From assembly GCF_019578655.1 (NCBI RefSeq), contig NC_063264.1:25815688-25879687 (forward strand): DNA of 64,000 nucleotides, written 5' to 3'. Both the position numbers and the translations under genes were made by a program. The notes under the pieces are model-generated. The model searched no databases. It was given only the letters and a program-made list of their open reading frames with translations, and was not told the origin of the DNA. This document shows, piece after piece, positions 24,216 through 37,836 of the stretch (its first letter is position 1; each line of letters opens with the position of its first letter). Origin of the DNA: Ricinus communis. Its lineage: Eukaryota; Streptophyta; Magnoliopsida; Malpighiales; Euphorbiaceae.

Positions 24216-26575
24216 AGTTGATTATTTGACTTTTTCCGAACCGAACCATATCGAAATTTTCTTTTGATACAGTTCTAGATCTCATTAATTCTCTATGCTA
24301 AGAACTATACTGAACTATCTCGTACTGTCTCAAATCGAAGAACTGAAACTAGAACCAATTTAAAATTTTATTTATTTATATAATAATTATATTTATAATA
24401 GATAAATTCAATCTTAAGTTCAAACTTAAATTTAAATATAAAAATTATTATCAAATACAAATCTAACAATTCTGTTCTGATACAAAACAGATTAATTTAT
24501 TAACTTATGATATTTATCAAGTTTACAAAATAATTTTTATTAATAATATGTTTTTTTTAAAAAGACACTATATTATATTAGAAAAGTCAGATGAAATATA
24601 TTTATTAGTTGGATTTAAATTTTTTGAATTTTCATTGCCCTGTATTGTACCATATCAAACTGAACTGTACCATTAGACCCAAATTTCCGTAACATCTCAA
24701 AAAATTAGTACTGTTCAAAATAAAAAATTATATACTATGTTACCATTCTACAAATCTAATTTTAGAATTCTTAACATTTAATATGGTTCAAAAGAATTTT
24801 AAATTTTGGGACTCTCCTGAACCGTGGTTACCCTAGATTCCATGCCTTCTTCCACTTTTCACCATAATCAAATAGATAATGGGTTCTATATCTCTCCAGC
24901 TTGATTTTAGCTTCCACAACTCTACTAATCCACTAGTCCCACTCCAGCTAGTTATAGATGGCACCAAAATCAAATTTGAAAATTTTTTAGTCAAATTTAC
25001 TGAACCATATTATTTAAATCAAATTAAATATTTAATATATAATATTATTTATTAAATATTATATTTATATTGACAAATCCATTTATTATTATTAACCATG
25101 TATGATTTAAACTAATTGATATAAATATAAAAATTAATAAATAATTAATTATTTGCAATGTGCTGTTATTATTTTAATTATAAATTTAAGTTTATAATAT
25201 TTAATATTTATTTATAATATTTTAAAAAATAACAATAAATTGAATATTTTAAATGCCCTTCTATACAAAGTGTTTATTAATTAATTTTAATATTATATAA
25301 AATAGTACTATTAATATAATTAATATTACTATTTTTTTGAATTAATAAGTATTATAGAATTAAATAATTAATTCATTGAAGATAATATTTAAGATGCCCC
25401 TCAATAGATTAATGACAATCCTTGAAATGACATTGTAAAGACTAATCAGGAGATACTCTTATGATAAAATGAGGATACCTATAAGTTTACTTTAGTTTAA
25501 TTTTGTTACTCAGTAAATATATAATATACAATATTGCTATTATGGTTCTAATCATATGGACTTCAAATCATTTTTATAGTATTGTTACTTTCTTATAAAT
25601 TATTTTATTACTTTATTTTTATTACAATTAAGTTAATTTAGTAGTTAATATCTTTAATAGAATATTCAATAAGAAAAAGATATTCTAATATATTAGAAAC
25701 GGAATTGATTTACTGAAAATAGGACTTTATTTATATTAAACAAGACTTAATTGTAAGAGAAAGAAAGAAGAAGAAAGAAATTGATATTAAATAAAAAAAT
25801 TTAAAATAAAAAAGAGAGAAAAAATAGAATACAATTTAGTTTTTAATTGTAAAAAAAGATCATCTTTTAGAATTTAGATTATGTTTCACCGAAACTCATA
25901 AAATTTATAGAATTTATTTACAAATCTAAAATTTATATGCTTTGAACGAAATGAAATCTGATTTAGAATTGTTCATAATTAAATTTGTGTAAAATTAATT
26001 ATAGCTAAACTAGATTTTAATAGAATATGTAAAATTTTTAAATAAATTTCATATTAATAAGTCAATATATTCAATAGGACTAAAATAATTTTTTTAAATT
26101 TTATCATTTTTTATTAAAAAATAGATTACTTAATAAATTTTAATAAAAAATAAAAAATAGCATTAATTATAGAATTAAAGTTACCAAAGTAGCGTAGAGC
26201 CCAGTGTGATAAAGGTTTGTGTAACAGTAGAGTCAAGTTAATAATATTTCATTAAAGTTGACAGAGTAAGCCAATGGAAGATCTTATATACATTTCTAGG
26301 ACTGAACTTTTTAAAAAATTAAATTAGAAACTTAATTATAAAAAACAGGTAACTTGTAGAAACTTTGAAGATCGTTATCCTTTTACAATATTATTACCCT
26401 TTATTAAAATACCTTTCTAGAAAACTGATTGTAAACCGTAACCATATTGGCAATTTCAGATTCTAAGCTTGCTTGTTAGGAGAGGAGAATCGAAACCTGA
26501 CTATCTCTTTCTACAATTCCAAACCCAAAATCAAAACTTCAATTCTAATTCGGTTTCGCCAATTTAACCCTATTT
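24216..26575. other. AT-rich intergenic DNA
   Basis: No gene recognised. 24230-24370 and 24640-24700 carry CCGAACCG- and GAACTG-type words typical of degenerate plant repeats. A MITE copy lies at 25878-26166. Confidence 0.6.
25878..26166 (+). mobile_element. MITE, copy 2
   Basis: About 290 bp, same orientation as copies 1 and 4. Starts TTATGTTTCACCGAAACTCA and ends near AAAAATAGCATTA. Interior words GAATTTATTTACAAATCTAA, TTAATTATAGCTAAACTAGA and AAGTCAATATATTC match the other copies in order. Confidence 0.7.
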
Positions 26576-26880
26576 GGTTGGATTCTAAACCGGCCAGGGT
26601 TATGATTAATCTATAGAGACTAGATTTCTTTTCTTTATAAATCCTTTTTAGGTTCGATTCTAAACCGGCCATGGTTATGGCTAATGGTTACTGTAGGAGT
26701 ATAGACTCTTTTTAGGTTCGATTCTAATCTGGCGAGGGTTATAGCTAATTGTTGCTATAGGAGTCGGTCTTTTTTTTCTCTTTATAGACCCTTTTTAGGT
26801 TTGATTCTAAACCGACCGGATTTATGGCTAATTGTTGCTATAGGAGCCAGATATTATTTTTTTCTTTATAGATCCTTTTT
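26576..26880. repeat. Tandem repeat, four units of about 64-83 bp
   Basis: Units start near 26576, 26651, 26715 and 26798. Each opens with GGTTCGATTCTAAACCGGCC or a close variant, continues with GGTTATGGCTAAT and TGTTGCTATAGGAG, and ends in a T-rich tract with CTTTATAGA and CCTTTTTA. Spacing is irregular because the T-rich tail varies. Confidence 0.85.
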
Positions 26881-27586
26881 TGTTGATATATATATCTTTA
26901 AATCTTTGACTTATAATAATGTACATATAATACAGGGTTTTTATTTCTTTTTGTTGGCTAAAACCCATTAAGAAGCTTCTAATACCCTTCTGTACTTTTG
27001 GCTATTTAACCATCCCTTTCAATTCAAGTTACATTTTATTTATTAATCTCATAAACTAGGTCAATAATTTAATTCTTAGAAGTATAAAATTAGTTAGTTG
27101 ACTAAATTGCATTTCTTTTGTCTTTTCAAAACATACGCATCCAAGATCAATTACCCATGATTATTTTGTATATAAAAAGTAAAGTCATTTTAATTTATAA
27201 AAATCTGTACCAGTATTTTATGAAAAAAGTCTGATGAAACTCTAATGTCAGCTTTGTGTCTATCATATATTTCAATTCGTATGCTTAAGTATGATATGGT
27301 GTTGATTAGAATATTGACTTATTTGCCTAAAACGTTAGTCCAAAGAAATATTTCATTTCTTTCTCTAGCATGGATTGATTCTTATGAAAAAATAAGAAAA
27401 TTTAATAGTCTATAAAGAAATACGGACAAAAAGTTAATTTTTCGCTTAAATTTATGTGCAAGAATCAAATATATCCAATTTAAACTTTTTCAAAAAATAG
27501 TCTTCCGAACTTATGTTAAGAATCAAATACATTCAATTTAAGATTTTCAGTAAATAGGACAAAGAAAAATAATAACAAAATATTAT

Positions 27587-27671
<85 letters not shown>

Positions 27672-28911
27672 TTTATCAAATTATATAAAATATTTAATTT
27701 AGATATTATTTTTTAATAAATATATTAAAAATATTTTATTTATTAATATAAAAATTAATTCTATTAACAAACTCCTTTTACTGGATACTAAACTCTGTCA
27801 AAATAATCTCAATAAAATATATATAAAATAAAATAAGAAGAAAGAGAAGAGTATAAATGTAACGAATAAAAAAATAATTTTTAATTAATAAAATATTATT
27901 ATATTATAAAATTAAAAAAATTAAAAAAATCTTAATCAAAATTTTAAATTATAGAAAGTAATTTGAAGAAAATTATTATAAAATAATTAAGATTTATAAT
28001 TAAATTATTTTATGATGTAATATAATGCTTAAAAAAATTTATCCAAAGTGGAAGTTATTAAAAAGAATTCAAAAGGATAGGAGAATGCAAAATAATTATA
28101 TATCATAATTAAGATATTAAAATTGTAATATAATACTTTATATAAAATAATTAAAAAATATTAAAATAATTAATGCTCCGAGAATTAAAATAAATAGCTT
28201 AAAATTTATATAATATACCATGTAGGAAAGAGAAAATAATATTAAAATAACATATATATATACATTGAGATGTTATGCTAAATATTCAATCTTGCCTTGA
28301 GTCGCATCCTTTCACATTAAAACTGATGCTTAATAAAGTATTGGTAATATATATGTGCATTAACAACTCTTAAAAATTAAGATTTCCTACCAATAAAATT
28401 GTTAAAATAATTAATTGAGTTCAATAATTGCATTGGATATTAATTAATTTTGAATACATATTGCTTTTGTCAAATTTTTTCATTTCTTTGACCTTTTTTT
28501 TCTTCTAGAAGAGCATCCTCTAATAGTCAATATATCAATTAAAAATTGATTGCTGAAATCTTTTGTTTTCTTATAAAATGGTTGAGCTTCATTAAAGAAT
28601 AAAAATACTAGATGGTTCTTATCTATATTTAATGAATAAATTACAATTAAAAAATGAGTGATACATATTAGATAAATGTCTCATATATCACTCATTTATC
28701 AACTTAAATAGCAAATTGATTAATCATGATCAAAGTAATCCTTAAACTTAGGGTCTAAATCCCTTCTTGGTTGTAAAGAATCCAAGAGAGAGTTTCTTTT
28801 TGCTTGTTGTTTCTTATATTTATATTAAAAGAATAATCACTTTATTTTTAAAAATCAAGTGATGAAATATCATTAAGAATTGAGAGAAGCTACATCATTG
28901 TTCACAAGGAT
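26881..28911. other. AT-rich intergenic DNA
   Basis: No gene or RNA recognised. Contains the long (AT)n run at 27591-27669 and extended A/T-only stretches up to about 28250. Confidence 0.6.
27591..27669. repeat. (AT)n microsatellite
   Basis: About 79 bases of nearly uninterrupted AT dinucleotide repeat. Confidence 0.95.
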
Positions 28912-28989
28912 TTACAAACCAATTAAGAATATTTGTAAGAAAGGTATGTTTTGATACCCAGTTGGGCACTTGGTTTGCTTGCCTCTTAA

Positions 28990-29135
28990 CAAACGTGAAG
29001 GAGCAGTGTTAAAAGTTCTTTGCTGCCTGCCTGACTTCCTACTCCCAACCGGTTTGCATCTGACTGCGTCCCTCAAGGCAATAGCTTCAGCCATAAGAGC
29101 TGATCGACGAAAATAGCTTTTGACTGCTCCATGAA
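28990..29135 (-). pseudogene. Small fragment resembling a LINE-type RNase H (RVT_3)
   Basis: On the minus strand GAVKSYFRR leads into ALMAEAIALRDAVR, which resembles the segment around the second catalytic acidic residue of the RNase H domain carried by plant LINEs; compare AEAIGLREAV in the LINE at 36.6 kb. The similarity then stops. The 60-codon frame continuing to 28912 has no further match. Too short for a firm call. Confidence 0.4.
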
Positions 29136-30896
29136 TCCTTTCTTCTCTTTTTTTTTTTTTTTTATGTATATATATTTATTGTTAATGTAAGCATGCCGAA
29201 CAAAACCTTTTCAAGTGAGTTTTAAAATAATTGTATATTGAAAATTAATTTTAATTAAATTATAAGAAAAATTAATTATCTTATCTATACGATTATCATA
29301 TTAATTTTGAGAATTCTGTCGACTGGTGGGGACCACTTGCTATATCTAGAACTTGAGCGCTGGTGTTGGCAGAACTGATTTGCTCGTTGGACTGCTTCAG
29401 CAGTCTCTTTGTACGATGAACATAGACTTTGTACGGTTAATTTTTCATATTTATAAATATACGGTTTTTACAAAGTTATTTTCTAAATATACTCTTTTTA
29501 CGGAAATATTTTCTAATTTTTATATATACACCCGATTGTTTTCTCATATTCACAAATATACTCATCTTACATGGCATTTCATGATTTGCCATGTTATAAA
29601 TAGACAGGCTTTCTAACAGATATAAATATTATGGTCGTGATAGTTTCGTTGTGGTCGTGATATACTTAAAATAAGAAATCTGAGATAGCGAGCTTGATCG
29701 CGGTCGTAATGGTGGCTGTTATCTTTACTGTCTTCATTTTCCATTTCTCGCAGTGGTGATACCTTGGCTCGCAGACGCAATCTTGCCTCTGCTACAACTA
29801 CATAAATATGAATGTCTACGACTACAAACAATACTATTCAAAAAAACAAACAAACAAACAATATTGACTACGACAGAATGGTTTGATAATGAAATCAAAG
29901 TTTCAAACTAGACAACTTTTCAAGTTAACCACTCCCAACCACCAATAGACTTGTATTTTCTGAGGTCACTATCACTCTAGATTGTAGGCTCCTTTTCTCT
30001 CCTGGGAATCATTTTATATTTCTCATCAATGCTGATGAATGACTGACATCATGATAATTGCTTGGTTTAAATGATGAGGATCTGAGATCATGATGATTGG
30101 AAATTAGAACACAATCAAATCAAATTCCCAAAATTAATTTTTCTTTTTTTGCTTTTCTAGTGTGGATATTGAAAAAAAAAAAGAACAACTTTAATAATAT
30201 TAGTTAGGAGTATTAAACTAAAAGATCCGGTATTTCAATTCATTTGTAGTCTTTCATTCTCTCACTTATTATAAAACATTATCGATCGGTCTGTAATAAA
30301 TGAATCATGTCCATAATAAATAAATGAATAAATCTTGATGTTTTAATTTATATATTAAGCATTTCCATTAATTAATAGTAATAAATGTGTTATTTATTTA
30401 TTTATTTATCATATATATTATATTTGGTCCGATTATCGATTTAACCATTCAAACTAGTTAAACAACTAGTCTAACAAGAAATTTGAATATTTTATAAAAG
30501 CGATAAATTTATCTAAACCGATTATATCTTGATTTGTTAGATTTCTATATTTTAAAACTTAGTCGAATTAAATTGATTATAAAATTATGATTAAATAAGT
30601 TAAATTAACTACTCAGATTCAAATTTTTTAAAATATCCATGCATAGATTGATGGTGTAATAATTAAAAAGTCCATGAACAAGAAGAGAAAAAATAAAAAT
30701 GTAGAGTCATTTGTACGAATATACATAGGATGCAATTGAATATTCTGAGTGTTCAAATTCCGTACCTATGGAAGCAAAGTACTTTGTTCTAACATTTCCC
30801 AAACAATTGTCAAAAGAAAAGGTCTCACATGGGAACAAACAAACAAATAGAGTGGTTGACCAAAAAAGGTCTCACATCAGATTAAGTGTTCGGAAA

Positions 30897-30966
30897 TTTG
30901 CATGTTTGGTATTATAAAAAAGAATTAACTATTTGCATGTTTGGTATTATAAAAAAGAATTAACTA
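30897..30966. repeat. 35-bp perfect tandem duplication
   Basis: TTTGCATGTTTGGTATTATA plus 15 further bases occurs at 30897-30931 and again, without a mismatch by eye, at 30932-30966. Confidence 0.95.
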
Positions 30967-32364
30967 TATAGTTGGTTGAATTTATCTGCATAACTAATAG
31001 CAGGCAGCAGATAGTTAAGTTATGTTTTTATTTTTAACAACTACAAACACTAGTTTGGAGCAAATTATATCCGGTAATTATAGATAATTAGTTGTTTATC
31101 GGTATCTTGTACGATCGCTATTATTATTCTAAATATAAAATTAAATTCATATTATAAAATTTAATAAATTTTTAATATTTAATATTTAAATTATAGTACT
31201 TTGAAAAATAATAGCAAATTAACTATTTTTAAATGTCTTTAATTTTTTTTAAATTTTATTAGTGGACTAGTATAAAGATTATTTTAAAAATATTTATTTA
31301 TTATTCTAATAATATATAAATTATCAATATAATTGATATTACTATTTGTTTAGAATTAGAAATTATTATATAATTAAAAGATTAATTTATTAATAAATAT
31401 AATCTTTAAAATATTATTTTTCATAATTATAATTATTATCTAATTAGAAAATTAATTTATTATTTAATATAATATTAAAATATAATTAGTATGATATTTT
31501 TTTAGAATAATCATTATCTAATTAGAAAACTAATAATTATCTACTTAGAAAACTATCATTATCTAATTAGAAAATTAATTTATTATTAATATGTTATTTT
31601 TTAGGATGAGAATGAATGTTTAGTTAGGATAATAACTTAATAATCAATAAATTAATAGAAAAGATTAAAAAATTATACATATGCTTGACTTTCTTGTGTC
31701 AAGAATAATATACATGTTAAAATAAAAATCATATGTATCAAAAATTAAGCACACGTGTCAAAAAGAATTTAAATTTTAGAAATTCATATGTATATAAATT
31801 TGCAGTGTGGTTCGAAGGCAGTGCCATATGTCCGAAATAACAATTATGTTTTTTATTTTTCTGTTAAAATTTAAAATCATAATAAAATAAATTATAAAAG
31901 TTAATATTATGTTAAAAATTATATATTAGTAAATATATTTATATTTATAAAAGTTAATTTTTATACAATTGTCATAATTATTTTAATTTTAGATAATAAA
32001 TATAATTTGAGTTTATAGATAAAATTAGATAAGATATTTAATATTTTATAATTATATCAGGTTTTGATAAATAATAATAAATTAAATATTTTTAATCTTT
32101 TGTAATTTTTATACAATTTAAATTTTATGTATTAAAATAAATATATATTTTAAAATAAAAATTTTATATGTCGAGAAATAATAATATATGTCAAAAAGTG
32201 TGTATATATATATATATATACAATTAATATAATTATTAACACATTTTTTTATTTTTCAATTAATCATACTCCAAATAAATTAAGAATCGATATACTTTTT
32301 ACGTTTAATAAAGTAAATTATTCATTGAAATTAATATAATATAATTTATACGAAGTCTTTGTAT

Positions 32365-32629
32365 ACTTAAAAATATTATTTTATTAGTGAATGAAACTAA
32401 ACATGTGACAACCTAAAAATTTTATTAATATATAATTAATAATCTCATAACTAAAAGTATCAATATTCATCATTTATAAGCATTTTGTTTATAATCTCAT
32501 AACTTAAAAATATTATTTTATTAGTGAATGAAACTAAACATGTGACAACTTAAAAATTTTATTGATATATAATTAATAATCTCATAACTAAAAGTATCAA
32601 TATTCATCATTTATAAGCATAATGTTTAT
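32365..32629. repeat. 137-bp tandem duplication
   Basis: The block starting ACTTAAAAATATTATTTTAT at 32365 repeats at 32502 with only a few differences and continues to about 32629. It contains TGAATGAAACTAAACATGTG and ends near TTCATCATTTATAAGCAT. Confidence 0.92.
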
Positions 32630-34684
32630 TGTTTATTATAAAAATGTTCATTTTTTATTACATCAACTTTTAAATGTTCATTATTTTATTCAAGATTATA
32701 CATCATTTACAATATATATGTTCATTAATTTATTCTTGTTAAATAAGTAGTTATAACTTTATATATGTTGTTTATATCACTATGAAATATTATTTCAGAA
32801 GAAATGATGTTGATTATAAAAATTCAATTTTACTATTTTTTTTATTGATATAAGTATTCATTATTTATAAGTATAATATTTATCTATCTGTAAATAGATA
32901 TCCATTATTAATAAATATCATATTCATTAATCAATTCAAACATATATATATATATAACATACACATATTATAAATTGTCCTTATAGTTAGTAAAAAAATT
33001 AAGCTAAAGTTATATTAATAAATATTTATATTGTGGTATAAATGTCTTTTCAATAAAATAGAGTTGACAAATAATTTAGTATAATATTTAAAAGATATTT
33101 ATTATAAATTTAATAAATATAATCTTTAAAAAAAATGTATCAGAAACTCTCCGATGCACATGTCAGAAATTTGATGGGTTGAAAATTGTACTTAGGTTAG
33201 ACCATTATATAATGTGGTGCAGAGACCGTTATATAAGGCCCCTAGTTTAGGATTCCAAAATTCTAGAAGTATTTATAATAGATTTATATAATTTTAGCCC
33301 AATTATATTTCTTTTAATGAGATTAAATATGTTTTAGCATTAATAAACTAAAACAGTATAAATTCTAACCCAAATGTAAATTTTAACATTAAAAAGAAAC
33401 CACAATTAAATGAAATGTACAAACAGTAAAATTCACTATTTAATTTCATCATTTTAATATAATTAGACATTTGAGTAAACTTTACTTTATGATTGATTGT
33501 TTAGAACGTCATTTTTACTAAGAGGCTGATAACTCATTTATATAAATATTTGATAAATATATTTAAATTATTTATTAGTATGTAAAATGATCTATATGAA
33601 TATAATTTATATTTTAATCTATAATATACTAATATAAAAATATTATACAAAATAAATATTTATGTGCAATAATGTAAATTGAATACACAATCATAAAAAG
33701 ATATTGTAATATTTTAATATATCTTTCTTATGCATGTTTAATAATTCTTTTTCTTTTCTAAATGTACAAATATAAATAAATTCTAGATATTAATTAAAAT
33801 TGGCAAGTCAAGTTAAAGATGAAAATGCATATGAGAGAAACATAAATAAAACTATCAATGTCTTATGAATAAAATAAAATATGCGTATTGTAAGTAAAAG
33901 AAATATAATTTAAAGAGGATATTTTAAATAATTAATAAAAAAAAAGATAATTTTAGTCTTATGTATAGAAAAAAACATCACAGTTGGCTAAAAGCTCTCA
34001 AGAGCAGTTTATCCTATTAGCTGTTATTTTAGTTTAACGCTACCAACAACTAATATTAAGAGAATATTTGGTTTATAGTTTTTGTGCAGTTGGTAATTGT
34101 TTTTTTACTGAACAACTAGATTAAATATATTTGATAAAACTTAAGAATTAGTAGCTGATAGCTGATTTGATTTCAATCAACCGCTAATTCTATCATTTCT
34201 ATTTTAAAATATTTTTTTTGTTATTTGATAATTGATTTATCTTTTATTTATTTAGAGAATATTTTACTCTTATTAATAATAACTTACTTGAAGTTTATCT
34301 ATTATAATTAATAAGATTTAAATTTAAATTTCTACTTTTAAAATAATATTTATAAGTATATGTTTAATAATAAATGTAATTAAGTTAAACAATATTAATT
34401 ATAATATTTTTAATTTTTATAAGCTATTTTTATTAATTTTATCATTAAAAAATAGTATATCAAAATAAAATATGTTGAAAAATAAACTATCATTTAACAT
34501 ATAAACAGTAACCGATAATAAAACTTTATCAAACGGTTTAATTTATCAACTATCAGGCATTAATCAATTGAACCAAATGAATTCTAAATTTTCACCAAAC
34601 AGGTTTTGTTCAATAGTTAGGTATAGACAGCTAACAACTACTTCCAACAGCTAAATCAAATACCATCTAAATAAATATGCATAA

Positions 34685-35130
34685 ATTTAAAATTGCAAAT
34701 TATATGAGTAAAATAATGTTTTCTTATTTGATTCTTTCATGTGTGATCATAATTTTGAATATGTTAGGTACAAATTATTTTATTAAATTTGTGTTTTTAA
34801 CTTCTAATTAATGATTAGGTGAGTGATTAATCTAATTAAAATGCTAAAAAGTAGGTAAGTGATCCTATCAGTTGCTATTTTAGTTTAAATTAGCTACTGG
34901 TAGCTGATATTAAATTATTACTAAATAATTTTATTCAGCTATTAGGTTAAATCAACATCCTTTAAATAAAATATATTTAAATTCAAAATTGCAAATTATA
35001 TAAGTAAGACAATGTTCTCTAATATTTGGCTCTTTGATGTAAGATCATAGATTATTTTATTAAATGTGGCTGTTTAATTTGTAATTAATAATTAGGTGAA
35101 TGATTAATCTAATAAAATGCAGAAAAATTG
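34685..35130. repeat. Direct duplication, spacing about 295 bp
   Basis: The block around AAAATTGCAAATTATATGAG at about 34688 recurs at about 34985 as AAAATTGCAAATTATATAAG, and similarity continues through TTATTTTATTAAAT and ATGATTAGGTGAGTGATTAA to about 34850 and 35130. Divergence is moderate. Confidence 0.75.
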
Positions 35131-35338
35131 TATGCCTGATTATGCTAATGAAACTGATAATAAATAAGAAACGAATTGCTGAGGATTGGTGATTTGCTAT
35201 AAAATTTGACAATAAACAATTAACAAAATGCTGGGGTTATATTAATGAAAATGAAACCTAAGTTGACAAGCTAAATTAAGAAATTGATGTTTAATAGCTA
35301 CTATAAACTAAAATAAATGCATTAGAAAAACCAAGCTA

Positions 35339-36907
35339 AAATGTAAGATTAAGTGGAAGAGGTTGTGTGTTAGGAAGGAGTACGGGGGCTTGGGGTATAG
35401 GCATTTGCATTGTTTTAATCTAGCTATGCTGGGGAAACAGGCTTGGAAGCTGATTTCTAAACCGAATGCTCTATTATCAAGAATTTACAAAGCTAAATAT
35501 TTCTCTCGGGGGAGATTTCATGAGCGCCAACTTGGGTTTAATCCGAGTTTCACATGACGGAGCATTTTCAGTTCTCGGGTTGTGCTACAAAAAGGATGCA
35601 GGTGGAGGGTTGGAAATGGTGGTGGGATTAATGTTTGGACCGAGTCGTGGTTGATTGATGGGAATAATTTCTTTTTAGAGACTACCCTTATTCCGGATTT
35701 TGAAAGTTTGTGTGTGCATGATCTTATGATTACTATGCATCAAGAATGGGGTGTTGAGCTGTTAGACGAGTTGTTTTCTACTAGAAATGTGGCTGCTATT
35801 ATCAATATACCTTTACGGTGGCTGCCAGTCGAGGAAACTAGAATTTGGCATTTTACAAAAAGTGGGTTGTATTCGGTTAAGACTGGCTATAGGGTGATTA
35901 CAGATTCAGTGTATGCGACATTGGAGGATCGGGTTGCTGGGGAGTGGATAAAGTTTGGGAATTTAAAATTACCACCTAGGGTGAAATCAATGCTTTGACA
36001 GGCTTGTCCAGATTGCTTACCAACGAGAAATAGGCTGCAGTACCGTGGTTTACAAGTGGAGAATGTCTGTGTAGTTTGTGGGGCACCAAATGAAAATGCT
36101 TATCATGTCTTAGTTTGTTGTGATTACGCAAAGGCGTGTATGAGTGCAGCCAATTTCAATGTTAGTTCAGGAGGTGGGAATACACTTAGGGAGTGGTTCT
36201 TTTATCAGTTGGAGGCTCTTGATATGGTTGTATTTGCTAAGGTATGTGTTTTAATCTGGTGTCTTTGGAAGCAACGTAATTTGTGCCTTTGGGAAGGACA
36301 GTTGCAGCAGCCTGCTCAAACTGTGTTTTGTGCTTTAAGTTTTCTCTGTGATTGGGCATCAGCGTGTAGTTTGCAGAGGAATGGTAATGAGGCCAGAGTT
36401 ATGTTGGAGGCTCTGACTTGTTGTCCACCTCAACCTGGTTTTGTTAAATGTAATGTTGATGGGGCGGTTTTTACTGCATCTGGGAGGTCTGGATTTGGCA
36501 TGGTGATTCGGGATAGTGCAGGTAGTTTTGTTATGGGAGCTGATGGTTCTTCTCCTGGGTTGTTTAATGTAAAGTTAGCGGAAGCTATTGGCCTTCGTGA
36601 GGCTGTCCAGTGGGTTTTATCGTTGGGCAGATCAAATGTGATTTTTGAGTATGATGCTAAGGTAGTAGTGGACGCGGTGCTTTCTGGTGCTGCTGATCTT
36701 TTTGAGTTTGGTGCTGTTATTGCTGATTGCAGGTTGCTTCTTCAACATGGTTGTAATTATTCAGTCCAATTCATTAGGAAACAAGCTAATTTGGTGGCAC
36801 ATTCTTTGGCAAGGGCTTCACATTTGCAGGATGGTTTCAATATGTTTTCTGTTCCACCTGATTGTATTAGGAACCTTGTTCCTCCTTTTGTTCCTTTTGC
36901 TGGTTAA
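35339..36907 (+). pseudogene. LINE ORF2 C-terminal part (zf-RVT and RNase H) with two TGA stops
   Basis: One frame of 523 codons runs to the stop at 36905-36907 and is interrupted only at two TGA codons, at 35555-35557 and 35996-35998. At both the family usually has Trp (T-W-R-S and M-L-W-Q), so each looks like a TGG-to-TGA change. Visible parts: RKEYGGLGYRHLHCFNLAML after the RT domain; a zinc-binding segment VCVVCGAP with His and Cys downstream (NAYHVLVCC); and RNase H with acidic residues in CNVDGAVF, KLAEAIGLREA and FEYDAKVVVDA. The RNase H part (about residues 360-500) has no lesion. It cannot mobilise itself without RT and endonuclease. Relatively G-rich codon use contrasts with its AT-rich surroundings. 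Confidence 0.9.
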
Positions 36908-36977
36908 TGGGAGCTGTTTGGGTTTCAAAAAGAAAAAAGTAATGTTACAGAGTTATTATTATTATTATTATTATTAT
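35339..36977 (+). mobile_element. LINE (non-LTR) retrotransposon, 5'-truncated
   Basis: Only the 3' end of a plant L1-like element is present: the end of the RT-linked region, a zf-RVT zinc-binding domain, an RNase H domain, a short 3' UTR and an (ATT)n tract at about 36953-36977 in the position of a 3' tail. Endonuclease and the RT core are absent, as expected when target-primed reverse transcription stops early. I did not find a clear target duplication. Confidence 0.88.
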
Positions 36978-37836
36978 ATAGGAATAATTACATTTTTGGT
37001 GTCTAAATTTTTTTTAAAATAAGAATTGAGAGCCTCAACTTTTATTTCTTATAACTGAGTATTGCAATCTGCAAACAAACTTACAAATGACTATTTAGCA
37101 GGTCAATAAAAGAAAATAATGACATGGTGTTATATATTGGCACATAAGCGCATGACCTGGCAATAGGTTACATGGGTTTGCTGACATGTGTAAGACAAAT
37201 GTGAGATTACAAAATAGCCTTTTTTACTATCTTTCTTTAGAAAATTAGAGATTTAAAACAAAATTAGGAGTTTGAAACTAAAATATGGTTTGAATTTTAG
37301 CATGATTTATAAAAAAGGTAAAAGAAGAGATGGCAAAGAACTTGAGCCATCCTTCATGACAGAGAGAAAGGAAGTGTTTGTAATAGCAATAATTTTGTAA
37401 TAAAAACTTTATTCTTGCAAGCACCTGGAGGGTATAACCAATCCACTCTTGAAAATATTGTTTCAAATTGTTAGTTTGGAATAATAATTTCTTGCAAGAA
37501 CCCAAATTAGAATTGCTTGATTCAATATTGTTCAAGTAGTTATTTCTTGTAAGCATCCAACACCTTGATTTGTAATAACAATAATTTCTTGTTTACCAGC
37601 AACAACACAGCACAAAGCCCGCATTTTATTCCTATTATTGCACCACAGATGGAAGCCTAAACACTAATTATTAATTTGTGGGGGCATATGAATTTAACAT
37701 GAACACTTGATGCATTCACAAAAGCCTACAATATGAAATTCAATTCCATATAACAATTCAAAGCATGAAATACAGTAAATTAAAATCTAAACCAAAGAAG
37801 AAAAAGAAGTAATGTAGATTTTGAGACAATCAGGTG
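36978..37836. other. Intergenic, 3' side of the PHD gene
   Basis: No separate gene recognised. A 92-codon minus-strand frame (37278-37556) has no domain; its DNA contains repeated words such as ATTTCTTGCAAG and CAATATTGTT. The right part (37650-37836) probably includes the 3' UTR of the PHD gene. Confidence 0.5.

Larger units (their letters stand above)
29136..35338. other. AT-rich gene desert
   Basis: No protein gene recognised over 6 kb. Frames near 29353 and 29613 show no domain. Contents visible by eye are a 35-bp tandem duplication (30897-30966), a 137-bp tandem duplication (32365-32629), a dispersed duplication of about 295-bp spacing (34685-35130), and, at 33980-34680, AGCTGATAGCTG- and CAACAGCTAA-type words suggesting an eroded MITE. 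Confidence 0.6.

Noticed and set aside
27591..27669. (AT)n run as an origin or matrix-attachment region
   Set aside because: A long AT microsatellite alone does not support this; nothing else nearby does.
37278..37556. 92-codon minus-strand frame downstream of the PHD gene
   Set aside because: It overlaps imperfect repeats, lacks a domain, and lies beyond the PHD stop codon, so it is more likely 3' flank.
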